Positions 53,701-64,000 of a stretch of DNA of 64,000 nucleotides are shown here, piece by piece. The DNA comes from Acridotheres tristis (lineage: Eukaryota; Chordata; Aves; Passeriformes; Sturnidae). Made by a program: the position numbers and the translations under genes. The notes beneath the pieces were generated by a model, which did no database searches, was not told where the DNA came from, and saw only the letters and a list, made by a program, of their open reading frames with translations. The DNA is taken from positions 496,001 to 560,000 of the forward strand of contig CM072884.1 in NCBI GenBank assembly GCA_037013685.1. The letters are read 5' to 3'. Positions within the stretch are counted from its first letter, which is position 1. Each line of letters starts with the position of its first letter.

Positions 53701-56700
53701 CAGTGGTCATTTTGAGAGGCATGGCAGTGGATCATTAACTCCTGGAAAATAATTTTCCAGTTGAGTAGTGGTTACACCTGTGCTAGGGTCAGGAAATTCC
53801 TAACTTCTTGTTATGTGTTTTGAAAAACATTTAAGATTTCGTCTTCATCTGGAAGTGTTAACTGCCAGGAGTTTAAAGGAAAAGTAGTGAAAACCTCAAG
53901 GGAGATGGAAGCTGCAAAGCCTGCTGAAAGTTTCCATGGAAGCTGGGGGCGAGGGGGATTCGCTGCTGCTGGTGGCAGAGCTGGGACTTGCCTGGTGACA
54001 TTGGTTTGGCAAAACCCAGGAGCCTCTGAACAACAGACAGGGAACCGAAGGGTTCTGAATCGAGTTCAGCTTCACTTTTAGTCAGCCCATGTTGCTGAAT
54101 TCACCAGATGGAGGTTTCTGAATCTTTTGCCAGTACATGTAAAATGTGCTGGTCAGGAGTGCAGCTCTACAGAGATGGTGTGTAAGACACTTCCGAGCTG
54201 GCAGGGAAAGCATGGACTCGTTCAAGGGGATTGAGGCTGCAAGTCAGATGCCTCTTATAAAGAAAACCAGTGTTAAATAATTAGAAAATGTTTTGTCCTC
54301 TCAAATAGTGCAGAAATCAGTTGTTTTTTCCAAGGCTGAGCACAATAGGATGCAACTCTTGTCTGCCAGCATATAAAAGCAGGATGCCAGGTTTGATCCT
54401 GCCACTGTGACTGTTTCAGTGCTCTCACCAGGATGGAAGGAGCATCCCAGCTGCAGCCCTCCCAGCAGCCCTTCAGAGTCAGCTTTATTCAGAAACCGGT
54501 TCTGCTGACCCACAGGTCACTCGAAAGGAAAGGCAAGCAGGAGATTTGCTGCAAAATCAAGCAAAAAGCCTTTTCTTCTGTGCTTTTGCCTGCTTTGTTG
54601 TTGTCTTAGGCTGTGGCACACATTGAACCAGCACCCGTGTCCTGGACCTGAACATCCAGAATTGGCGCGGGGAGGTGTGCCAGAGAAAGACACGATGCTT
54701 TGGTCACCTTGTCTTCCTCCCAGTATGAGGACTGGTCTGGTTCCACTTGGAATGGTTCTGTGCCGATAGAAACATCCTTGGGTGCAGCACCCTTCTGCCC
54801 TGTCAGTGGAGGGGATGCTGCCCCTCTTCCCAGCCCTGCTCCTCTGCAGTGCTGTGTCCAGCTCTGCATCCTCAGCACAGCAGGGACAGGAGCTCCTGGA
54901 GCTGAGCAAGGGCCTGCAGCATCTCGGTGCCCAGGAAAGGCTGAGGGAGCTGGGGCTGCTCAGCCTGGAGAGGGGCCCCAGCTGAGAGGGGCCCTCAGCC
55001 CTGGGTGTCCCTGGGTGTCCCTGGGTGTCCCTGGGTGCAGGGAGGCCCAGGCTCTACTCTGGGGCCCAGCAATGGCACCAGGGGAACGGGCAGGGACCGA
55101 GCCCAGCAAGTTCCCCCTGGAAGGAGAAAGAACTTCTGCCCTGTGCAATGAGCGAGCACTGAACAGGCTGCCCAGAGAGAGTGGGGAGTCTCTCTCACTG
55201 GAGATATTCCAGAACCCTCTGGACACAATCCTGTGCTCTGGGATGGCCCTGCTTGAGCAGGGAGGTGGCACCAGGTGAGCCACTGTGGTCCTTCCAGCCT
55301 GACCCATTCTGGAGTTGTGTGAAATGCAGATAGACATACATTTTGGTTTTCATACAGAGTTGGAAATTTGGGGGTCTCATTTCTTTTTGACCCATCTGTC
55401 AAGTATCCAAGTTGGTACATAAAGATACTATTGATGAAGTTGCCTCCACGTGGTGTTGGACCCCTTTAGCTCAACCACTACAACTTACACATAAATGTTA
55501 TTCCATTATTTAAAATTTCTTCCGGCTTGCTGAACCCAAGTGAGACGTGAGAGAGTTGACGTGGCTCATCTTTCCTGGTGCGTGTTTCCCTTGGGTTAGC
55601 TTGTGCCCTGGAGGGGGAAGCTCCACCTTTTCAGCTCTGGAGACCAGCCTTAAACATTGAGAAGTAATTGAAGATTGCTGTAGGCGAGTTCCAGAGTGCT
55701 GCTGCTCTTGGGACCGTCTCCCTGGAAATTCAGCTTGATAAAGTTCACAAAGAACTGGAAGCGCTCAAGGACACAATTGGAAAAAACATTTTGGGAAGCA
55801 TGGGGAAGGTTTCCAGCATGGCCGGTTGTGGGCGCAGGAGCACGGAATGCAGCCTGACCTCCCCAGCATCAACATCGCTTGGGATTTTTATCACATGTGT
55901 GGGGACACTTGGGTTGTTTTCCTTTAAAAACAAGCCTGGCTCGTGCAGGCGTGTGAGTAAGAGGAAATAGCAACTCTTTTATGAGAAAAAAGGCCTTATA
56001 ATCTATATGCTTAATGTTTGCTTGCATTAGATGTTTTTTCTCCCTCTAAAGCAAATATTAATATTTGCTTTGTGATTTGTGCAGCTCTGGCATTGGCAGC
56101 ATTGCCTGCTCAGAACTCTGGAGGCTGTGGGGTTTGCACTGCCTCACTGGTGGAAGGGACTGAAGTTAGAGGGCTCCCTAGGAACTTTGTAAGGGAATCC
56201 AGGGGAAAGCAGGACAGGTGGTAACGGGATTTCCCCAGTCTGTAAATGCCATGTTTGGCACCGGGGCTGTGGCCCGTCTGCAGGGACAAGGGAAATGTGG
56301 CCATGAATCAGGAGATGCCCAGCAAAACAGTCGGCAACTGGTCATTGGGTGTTTGATTCACCCACCCTGCCATACCTTTCATTCTGAGCCAAATGGAAAC
56401 ACTTCTGCAGAAGGAAAGCTCTGTGAGGGGGGCTCAGCCTGGAGAAACCAAGGCTCAGGGGGTTTCCTTCTGTGTCCCCACAATTGCCTGACAGGAGGGG
56501 CCAGCTGGGAGGGTTTGGGCTCTGCTCCCAGGCAACAGGGACAGGAGGAGAGGAAACAGCCTCAAGCTGCACCAGGGCAGGTTCACTTTGGGAAGCAGGA
56601 GGGGTATTTTCACTGAAAGGGTGGTCAGGCATTGGCTGGGGCTTCCTGGGGAGGTGGTGCTGTCCCCATCCCTGGAGGTGTCCAAGGAACAACTGGATGG

Positions 56701-59700
56701 GGCACTCAGTGCTCTGGGCTGGGTGACAAGGTGGGGTTGGTCACAGATTGGACTCAGTGGTCTCAGATGTCTTTCCCAGCCTAAATAATCTTGGGATTCT
56801 GTGAAAACATGTGGTGGAGCTGCTGGTTTATATCCTTTAATTTTAGCAGAGTGGGAAAAGGAAGTACTCGTGATGTTTGCTCCTTGCTCAAACCTGTCCC
56901 GTCCTGACCGTAGCATGTTGGGATGATGAACTGTGCTGCATCCTGCCTGGAGTACTGATATGGACTGAGCCAGGATGATTGTCCAGGGGTTATTGTTTTG
57001 TTCTGGTTGTTCCCTTTTCCTCCAGGCTCCTCCAACTGAAGTGCAACTTGCCCAGACTTGCAGTGCACAGAAGTGGGAGGGAGCTTTGAGGCTGTTACAA
57101 TCAAGGGACTCCTTTGGGAATAACAGACTCCAGGGATGGAAGTTAAGCTATAACCCTGTGCCAGTATGCTTTTGGTTCCTGAATTCCCGAGGGGAAAGGG
57201 AGGAAGTGGGAGCAGGACAGGGAATTTCTGCCAGACAGAGCATCCTGCCCGCTGGGCTGCAGAACGCTGCTCTGGGGAGTGCGCTGCAATGCTCCGGATC
57301 GGCGGGACAGCACTGCCGGCGGCTGGAAGGGGATGTGGAGGGGGCATTGTCGGGAACACGGGGAGCTTTCTCCATGCATTGGTGTCAGCGGCAGAAGGGC
57401 AGGGGTGTGAATATGGGGTGCGGTGCTGCTGCTGGCAGCTTGTGTGCCTGGGGTGTCTGGCTGCAGCAGGCACCTAAATCCTGGCTTTATTCCTGGGACT
57501 CACATTCCCTGGGACATCTCCGGGCTGTTACTTCACCCCTGTGTTTACATCCTCCCAGTGCTCCCTGATTGCTTAACTGCTTGTCAAGGACTCTTGAGAA
57601 TCTCAAAGGAAACTCGGGAAGTGCCAAGTGGGATTATTTGGCCATCTTCCTCCCGATGTTTCTGTATATTAAACAGAGCTGTGATAGCAGTGGCAGAATA
57701 TAAACATCTGGACTGGAAAAAAGTGCTGCAGAAGCTCTTGTGCAGCCTGTGGAGATCTCACCCTTTTGGGGAAATAATGGCCAACACCAGTTATCCTGCA
57801 CTAAAAAGTATTTCCTGTTTTTCCCCTTTTCTTTCCAGATTTTATATTCAGAGCACCCATTAAATTAAGCAAAACAGGAGAACTCCGAGAAGAATATGAA
57901 AGCCAGCTAAGGAAGGTCAGTACTTTGGGTAATTGTGGTTTTTCTTCCAGAATAACTTGGATTTCCTGCAGGAATGCCATCCTACCTGCAGGGAAACCTG
58001 AAGGGCTCTTTTTTTCTGTTTTATAACAAAGGTCATTTATTCTCTTTATACAGTTCAGCCAGTTCAGGAAATGGCTGTAACTGAGCATGTAGAAGCCAAA
58101 TTTTGCTGTCTTAGTCTGCCTTCCAGAACATGGAAATGTACTTTCTTTGGAGTGACTTTTTGGTTGTGGATGTAATTCCATGAAGGCTTTTGCAGCATAA
58201 GGCATCTCCTTCTCCTCAAACATCTCTCTCCTCAAAAAAAAAAAAAAAACAAAAAAAACCCCAAAACTATTCCAAACTAGAGCTTTCTATTTATTTTTAC
58301 TGATGGGCAGTGTCACTGCAGGTTACTGTGATAGCTTTGGCTGACTATTTCATTAACTGATCATAGGAACTGCAAACTCTTCTCCAGCTGAAGTGCCTTG
58401 CCAGGAGGGCAGGGACACTTTGTATGCAAAGTCTTGGCACTTGTGGCATTTTCAGCAGCAGTTCTCTATCAAGATTAAGGAAGTGCATTTGCAGCATGGT
58501 CAGGCTGCAGCTGAAAAGGATTTTACATCTACAGTTTGACTTCAGTAAAAAGATACCGTGTGCAGCCCAGTGCAAACACTTCTGCCTTCCCTTCCAGTCA
58601 GAGGGAAATACTTTACCATGTTTCTGGCATTTGGGCATGTTTTTGTCCTGTTCTTGTTCAGCCTGCTGCCTTCCCCTTCTTGCTCCCTGCCAGATGGGAG
58701 ATGGGTTTCTTCCCCTTGCCAGCTTAAACTCACTTTTTGTGAAGCTGAGCTGAAAGAGCCATGTAGGAGGAGATTCTGTGAATCGTCATCCTGGAGGAAA
58801 TGGCAGTGAAATTTTGCTGGTAAAAATGACAACTGATGATGCAGTTGCACTGTTTCCTTATTCACAGAACCAGAATAGAATCACAGAATCATTTAGATGG
58901 GAAAAGCCCTTTGAGATGGAGTCCAACTATTCCCCCAGCACTGCCAAGGCTACCACTATCCCATGTCCTGTGTCACACCCACATGGCTTTTAAATCCCTC
59001 CAGGAATGGGAACTCCACCATGGGCAGCTGTGCCAATGACTGGCTACCCTTTCAGGGAAGAAATTTACCTTAATATCCAGACTAAACTTCTTGTCCTGTC
59101 ACTTGTTACCTGGGGTGAGAGACTGACTCATGTGGCTCTACCCTCCTGTCAGGAAGCTGTAGAGAAGCAAAATTGTGACTGTTGCTACTTAACAAGAGTT
59201 TCTTGGTATCTCTGAACTTCTGAGTTAGGCAGGAGGAAACAGGAATGCAGGTTTGGGAACCTAAGCTTGTATATGATTGGGTTTCCTTCCCAAGACATGG
59301 GGTTTCATCCCAGCTTCCCTGCCTGTGCAATGGGGATGACCTGGGCTTCCCTCCCGAGGAAGGGAGAGGAGCATTTCCAAACCTTTTTACATCTCTCAGA
59401 TGTGAGCTGCTTTTTTGTATCTGAACTCTTGACCTGCTTCCCCACATTTTGCAGTTGAAAACAAAGTGGTACCATAGTTATGTACTGAAGAGATTTTATT
59501 TGACATGGATTATCTCATAGCTTAATTTTCTCAACTGGCTTTCAGGATGAGATAGATATTTGCTGTCTGTGCAGGATAGCAAGGTTGTGTTTTCCTCTTT
59601 TGTGCCCTTGGTGCTCTTGCATTTTATGTTTTTCCAGAGGAGGCTGTCGTTTCTGTGTACTAAAACCCTAACTCATCCTGTCCAGCTGTCTTTCTATCAC

Positions 59701-62700
59701 AAGCAAGTCTGTTGCTTGTAAGCACACACAGTGGGAGGGAAACTCCTACCTGAGGCATGTGCTGACATGCAGCTTCCCAGAGCCAGGGCAGACGGAGCAG
59801 GCTCCAGGAGGCAGCAAGCCTGGACAGTTTGTGGAGGGAAGAGAAGATACCAAACGTGAGTTTGCCAAACTTTTACAAATAAATGTTATAGTCAGGAGTG
59901 ATGGTTCTGAAATGGGCATTTCTTGAATGAACAATTATCCATTGCTTGTACAGCATCTTTTCCTTCTGCAGTCTCAGTATCCAAAAGGACTAAAATGCAT
60001 TTTCTGCTAACTGTGCTGTTCACACATGTTCCTGCATCCAGTATTTCAGAGATGCTACTCAGATAACATGAAGTCCTTCTCCCAGGGTACGTGTTTCAGT
60101 TTCTTGTTCTCCTGTCCCAGCACAGCATTGCCATGTCTGGAAGGAAATTCTCTGGGAGACAATTTACATTAAGGCTACTTCAGATTATTATTTTTGTAAT
60201 TAGTACAGATTTTATCATTAGAGTTTGATTTTGTTTGCAGTCTTCGTTCTAGATCTAAATTCTTTTTTGCATCCTATTAATTAGGATTAGGATTCTATTG
60301 TTGCCTTATTGACTTCACTGTCAGCAAAGCTTGCATTGTCACCTCACGCTAATTGTGCCATGTATTTCCCCAAAATCCTTAAATATTCCTGTGTGTTGTT
60401 ACATGTTCTTGTGTCTTTCGATTTTATAATTTAGCCAGAAAAGTGCATTTTTCCATATAACTTTCTTCCACATGAGAAATTCATGAGTGCTGGGTAGTAT
60501 TTCAGGCAGCCAAACAACAAACAAAGGCTCAAACTTTATGATAAATCTTGATGTGAATTTGTTTTTCAGATGCTTCAGAAAAGGCAGCAATACTGTTGAC
60601 TTAGAGCAGTCTATTCATCATATCTGCGTCATGTGGTCACAATCTGTGTTAGTCAGACACTGTTGTAGTTATTGCTTGAGATTATTAATAGATGAGGAAT
60701 TTAAAGATACATCTTAAAACAACTCTAAGCAAGGAGTCAAACCAGTCTTTGAAAATATTTGCTGAACACCCACTATCAGCCAAACAGTAGAGTTTTTCCT
60801 GGTTTCTGCCTTGTTTCCTCATTGTTTTCCTCCTTGTCTTCCTCCTTGTTTCTCTCTTACTTAGCTCTGGGGGCTTGTATTCAGTAGGATTCGGGTCTTT
60901 CCCAATTTCAGAATCACAATGTGTTTTTCCTGTAGTGCCTCCTGAACTCTGTTTTCTTTGTCATCCTTATGTCCATACTTTTGGGGTTTTCCCCTCCTCC
61001 AGCAGGGAAGAAAAGCACTAAATATTTTTGACAGAATGAGGAATTGTTGCATCATCCCCCAGTGCCTTTTTGAGTTAGGGTGGTTCTGAAGCACCTGAGA
61101 TGTCTATGCCCAAATATGAGGAAAAGCCCAGGAATGTGAATTCCTAGTGCTATGGTTCATGAGCTGGACGAAGATGTGTTGATCAAAGGTCTGGATAACT
61201 TGTGGATGGAGGAAGGAGGGAGGATCTGTACTATAGAGAGATCCGTGTAGACTATTCCTGGGCTGTGTCTGAGTTGAGGAAGAGCCAAGACACAAGATGG
61301 AAAAATGGCTGGGTGATGGAGGGAGAAGGGAGCTGGCTATCCTGGGCAGGGACAATCTGCTGGTGTTCCCTGGAGTGTGTTCTGCCAAGCTGTTCATCAG
61401 GAAAAGGTAATGGAAAGGAGGAGAAGAGGGGTATTGTTTGTTCTGACAGTAAGTCTGCAAAAAAGAAAAAAACAAGGTCGTGGCAGAAAAGGGGAGTTTT
61501 ATTCCTTAGGTGAGGAGAAAAACAGTGCAGCAGAGTCAGTGTCCATGTACCTTGTTTCCCAGATGCTGGCATTCCCTTGCATTTCTCTGTGTTTGAAAGT
61601 GAGTTCAAGCTTTGAGCCTGGAGTCAGCTCTCAGGGGCAAGGTGTCCTCTCTGGATCCTCTGCATCCCAACATATCGGTGAAACAATGGGATTTCACCTC
61701 TTGTGTAGCTTTCAACATGGGAATTGCTGTATCTCACCCTTTATTCTAGATGCTGCTGCTTATGTGTCTGCCAAACTGTGTGTGCTGCATGTCAGGCCAT
61801 CAGAAGGCTAAAACCAAAATATCACAGTTTGCTTGAAACTAGTTTTGCACATTTTAATTTTCTCTACCTACAAGTAGAGAAAAGCTTCTGTCTCTCTGTT
61901 TTAGAAAATACAGTGGCAGAGAAGGCTTTGTCCAGCCCTGGGCCTCACAGTGCCTTTGTTGTTTTGCAAAGAAGATGAAATCCATGGTACTTGAGTATAA
62001 AACACAAATGTGGTATAGAAGCAAACCAATCTTCACATTATTGTTAGAGAAAGGCAGTAGCTCTACCCTGGACTAGACAAATGAAGGCACAAAATTAAAT
62101 AATGTGACCAAATTCTTGTCTTGCCAATATGTAAGTGTAGGACTTTAAATTATAACTGCTCTACGTCTTTTGTCCTTATTTCCAGCTGAGAGAAGAGAAA
62201 CTACAAGAAGAAAAGACATCTGAGGATCTGATTCACAAGTTCATTCTAGATGACATGGACGTAGGGAAAAGAAAAATGGAGGAACAGCAGAAAAAAGATG
62301 AATCTGTAGTGCTGAAAGGGAACCAAGACTGTGTAAGTAAGCTCATGCTTCTCCTTCGTGCCCACATACCAACATTTTAATTCTTTGGCTTTCCAGGATT
62401 CTTTGATTGAGTTTTAATAGTTCATGAAGGGTATGAGCTGGCAGATTATAAAGGTCCTTGTTAATGTCTTCTAAGGTCTGTTATGACTGCAGATGTTTTT
62501 CTGTCCCCATTTTTACCCTCTAGTATGTGACTCTTCCTAACACAGCAGATCCCCTCAGCTTGGGGGATATCCTTGGTCTTCAGGCTTGTGTGCATTTCCA
62601 TGGACATTTCTCCATGAGTCTTGTGCAGTGAACTCGTACAACTAAAGTTCAACACATTCTTCCTGCTGACTTCTGCCTATTTCCAATTTCGTTTGAGAGG

Positions 62701-63920
62701 CTCTGCCAGAAATGCTCTTAAAATTTCCATTTGATAGGCTGACCCATGGGGGCTGAGTAACCTATAGTAACCTGTATTGTAGAATTTTCCCACGTTTTCT
62801 TGATCAATAAATTACCTTTGTTTGATGACTGACAGTTATATATAGGAGCTGTGTGCTTATATTTGCATCATTTATGCCTTATGTCCTCTCAGTATGATCA
62901 GAAATGGGGGGGTTTGGGGATCTTTAACACTTTTGCAAGGAAGAGCTTTATTTTCCAAGTTATTCTTTTTGTTGTACATGTCAGCTAACTGTTCCTTGAT
63001 TGACTTCAGTTTCCTGAACGTCTCTCGGATTCTGAGAATGAAGAACCATTCCAGGGCAAGCAAACACATCGGTCAGCTTTTGTTTCCAAGAGCAGTGCCT
63101 ACTCCTTTGCTTTCCTTTCAGGGTAAGATGCTGAGACTTTATTTGGTGTCCCTTAAAGATGTCCTTCTGACTTGTTTTAAACACACCTGAGATGCTCTAA
63201 TTCAAATGGTGGATCCATTCTAAAATAAGTGGTATTTTTTTCTGGAATTTTAGAGCACACTCGTTGGTAGAACGTGCTATCTGTCTGATTACTTCCTGCC
63301 TGGAAGTTAAGGAAGTTTATGTTCATCCCATGAAGGAGGAAAGTCATTGCCTGTAGATTTAAACCGTTGGTCAGAAATCATAATTCTGTAGGGTGAAGTC
63401 AAGAGTGCTGGTTCCTTCTCCAGCACAGATATGAAGGGATAGCATAGCATCAGCCCCAAAAAGCTTTTTCCCTGGAAAGATGTTGCTTTGATGCAGTGCA
63501 AACAGTTGAATAACCAGGTGTGTTTCCACTTGAGAAGCAAAGGGGTTTCCCCAGCTCCTCCTTAGCACTGACCTCAGTTCATTGTGAGCTGTGGGCAGAG
63601 GGGTCTGTGTGTTCAGTGCAGAGCCATGAGCACAGATCAGGGCTCTGCCATAAATCCAGGATTCCTGGATCCCTTTTCCCCGGGGGCACGGGAGGGATCT
63701 CTGCCAACCAGGTGCTGCCAAGGCTGATGCCTCTCCCACAGGAAGCAACTGCCAGGGCTGTTGAGCTGGTTGTTCCTAAGGTCACAAACAGTCTCCTGTT
63801 CTCACCCCTCTGCTTTTCAGGAATTTAACCTCCAAGGTGGAGAGGAGTCGGAGCTGCAATGACACCATTCAGGAGAGATCCAAGAGCAGGCAGAGATCAG
63901 CCCCAGCCACCAAAACAAAG
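50383..63920 (+). CDS. RNF169: RNF169, RING finger E3 ubiquitin ligase, 5' part
   Basis: Five exons, 50383-50716, 57839-57915, 62186-62332, 63010-63122 and 63821-63920, join in phase into the first 257 residues; the gene continues past the window. RNF169 is a nuclear RING protein related to RNF168. It binds ubiquitylated H2A K13/K15 at double-strand breaks and competes with 53BP1 and the RAP80-BRCA1 complex. Visible parts: an Ala/Gly/Arg-rich N-terminus, a C3HC4 RING (Cys40, 43, 55, His57, Cys60, 63, 75, 78), and the conserved stretch [12 protein letters not shown] to [11 protein letters not shown], charged [15 protein letters not shown], and [20 protein letters not shown], nearly identical to human. 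The ubiquitin-binding MIU2/LRM2 parts lie further on. An in-frame ATG at 50338 exists but has a poor context; 50383 has AAGATGG. Confidence 0.95.
50806..51445 (+). repeat. 51-bp minisatellite, about 13 copies
   Basis: Unit core GATGTGCGATGAGTTCGGGG, then TCTCAGCCCC and GGACGTGGCCATGGCG. TGCGATGAG recurs at 50821, 50872, 50923, 50974, 51025, 51076, 51127, 51178, 51229, 51280, 51331, 51381 and 51431: 51-bp spacing, then 50 for the last two, which each lack one G. A degenerate trace occurs near 51500. The unit is 17 codons long, so all six frames stay open for long distances. Confidence 0.99.
52530..52655 (+). repeat. CR1 LINE fragment
   Basis: GATGGGATATTGGGATGAAA, TTCTTCCCTGTGAAGG and CACAGGTTGCCCAGAGCAGC. 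Cut off before the 3' tail. Confidence 0.85.
54880..55315 (+). repeat. CR1 LINE fragment with internal tandem
   Basis: GGAAAGGCTGAGGGAGCTGG, CTGCTCAGCCTGGAGAGG, then GAACAGGCTGCCCAGAGAGA, CACTGGAGATATTCCAGAAC and CTTCCAGCCTGACCCATTCTG. At 55001-55037 about 3.7 copies of CTGGGTGTCC are inserted in the element. Confidence 0.88.
56430..56805 (+). repeat. CR1 LINE fragment
   Basis: CCTCAAGCTGCACCAGGGCA, GTGGTCAGGCATTGGCTGGG, CATCCCTGGAGGTGTCCAAG, CAGCCTAAATAATCTTGGGA and ending ATTCTGTG. Confidence 0.92.
57839..57915 (+). CDS. RNF169: RNF169 coding exon 2
   Basis: Acceptor CCTTTTCTTTCCAG, donor AAG|GTCAGT. 26 residues, [20 protein letters not shown], then ESQLRK, almost identical to human RNF169. 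Confidence 0.97.
57916..62185 (+). other. RNF169 intron 2
   Basis: 4.3 kb AT-rich intron with an A-run at 58236-58258 and an antisense CR1 copy at 58872-59165. No other gene or RNA recognised. Confidence 0.85.
58872..59165 (-). repeat. CR1 LINE fragment, antisense
   Basis: AGAATAGAATCACAGAATCA (inverted tail), GGAGTCCAACTATTCCCCCA, GCTTTTAAATCCCTCCAGGA and CCTTAATATCCAGACTAAAC in order, ending at CTCCTGTCAGGAAGCTGTAG. Confidence 0.93.
62186..62332 (+). CDS. RNF169: RNF169 coding exon 3, charged helical region
   Basis: Acceptor CCTTATTTCCAG, donor TGT|GTAAGT. 49 residues from [20 protein letters not shown] through [16 protein letters not shown] to GNQDC. Heavily charged and helix-prone; the matching RNF168 region holds ubiquitin-contact helices, but I do not claim that function here. 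Confidence 0.96.
62333..63009 (+). other. RNF169 intron 3
   Basis: 0.68 kb intron, unique AT-rich sequence, no repeat recognised. Confidence 0.85.
63010..63122 (+). CDS. RNF169: RNF169 coding exon 4
   Basis: Acceptor GATTGACTTCAG, donor TCAGG|GTAAGA. 37 residues, [20 protein letters not shown], then [17 protein letters not shown]. Nearly identical to human; Ser/Thr-rich. Confidence 0.97.
63123..63820 (+). other. RNF169 intron 4
   Basis: 0.7 kb intron of unique sequence. Confidence 0.85.
63821..63920 (+). CDS. RNF169: RNF169 coding exon 5
   Basis: Acceptor CTCTGCTTTTCAG, donor AAG|GTACAG. Completes a Gly codon, then [20 protein letters not shown] and a basic tail to ATKTK. Matches human NLNSKVERSQSCSDT. 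Confidence 0.95.
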
Positions 63921-64000
63921 GTACAGGCAGTGTCTGGAAACAGATTCTTGTATGTAAATGTTCTTATCTGAGGTTACACAGCACCAGTAATCTGGAGATA

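Larger units (their letters stand above)
50717..57838 (+). other. RNF169 intron 1
   Basis: 7.1 kb intron. It begins with the 51-bp minisatellite, then unique sequence and three sense CR1 fragments. The first 720 bases remain CpG-rich. Confidence 0.85.

Noticed and set aside
1..64000. CRISPR arrays, bacterial operons, riboswitches, insertion sequences, integrated viruses
   Set aside because: The tandem arrays lack repeat-spacer structure, the genes are intron-split vertebrate genes, and the only mobile DNA recognised is CR1.

Overview
The window is nuclear DNA from a bird. Two things show this: intron-split genes with vertebrate protein sequences, and about twenty 5'-truncated CR1 LINE fragments, the typical repeat of avian and other sauropsid genomes. 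Compact introns, short GC-rich minisatellites and many CR1 tails fit a bird; a songbird is only a guess. No bacterial, viral or plasmid gene cluster is visible.

The gene order is POLD3 (+) > CHRDL2 (-) > RNF169 (+), the neighbourhood known from human 11q13.4. Positions 1-8579 hold the last four coding exons of POLD3, the p66 subunit of DNA polymerase delta, ending in its PCNA-binding PIP box. The 3' UTR follows, with poly(A) signals at 9558 and 9963. An intergenic stretch of about 10 kb comes next, with CR1 fragments, a (TGGGC)11 array, a GTCACC-rich degenerate repeat and CpG-rich patches.

All eleven coding exons of CHRDL2 can be read on the minus strand from 43222 to 21314. The exons join in phase into a 433-residue secreted BMP antagonist with a signal peptide and three VWC domains (the human protein is about 429). 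One donor, that of intron 2, appears to be GC rather than GT, and it lies next to a long CAG/CTG-rich repeat.

Between CHRDL2 and RNF169 (head to head, about 7 kb apart) lie GC-rich promoter sequence, CR1 fragments, an isolated CpG-rich block at 48.4-48.6 kb and two CTCF-like motifs. RNF169 starts at 50383 in a CpG island. Five coding exons (257 residues) are present before the window ends: the RING exon, then conserved exons matching the rest of the N-terminal half. A 51-bp minisatellite of about 13 copies begins roughly 90 bp after the exon 1 donor.

POLD3 and RNF169 both act in DNA replication and damage responses, while CHRDL2 is an extracellular BMP regulator. Nothing in the sequence suggests they work as one unit. 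The most notable observations are the in-frame minisatellite behind the RING exon, the GC donor beside a CUG-rich intronic repeat, and a symmetric pair of VWC exons flanked by inverted CR1 copies. I found no clear evidence of an undescribed gene system.
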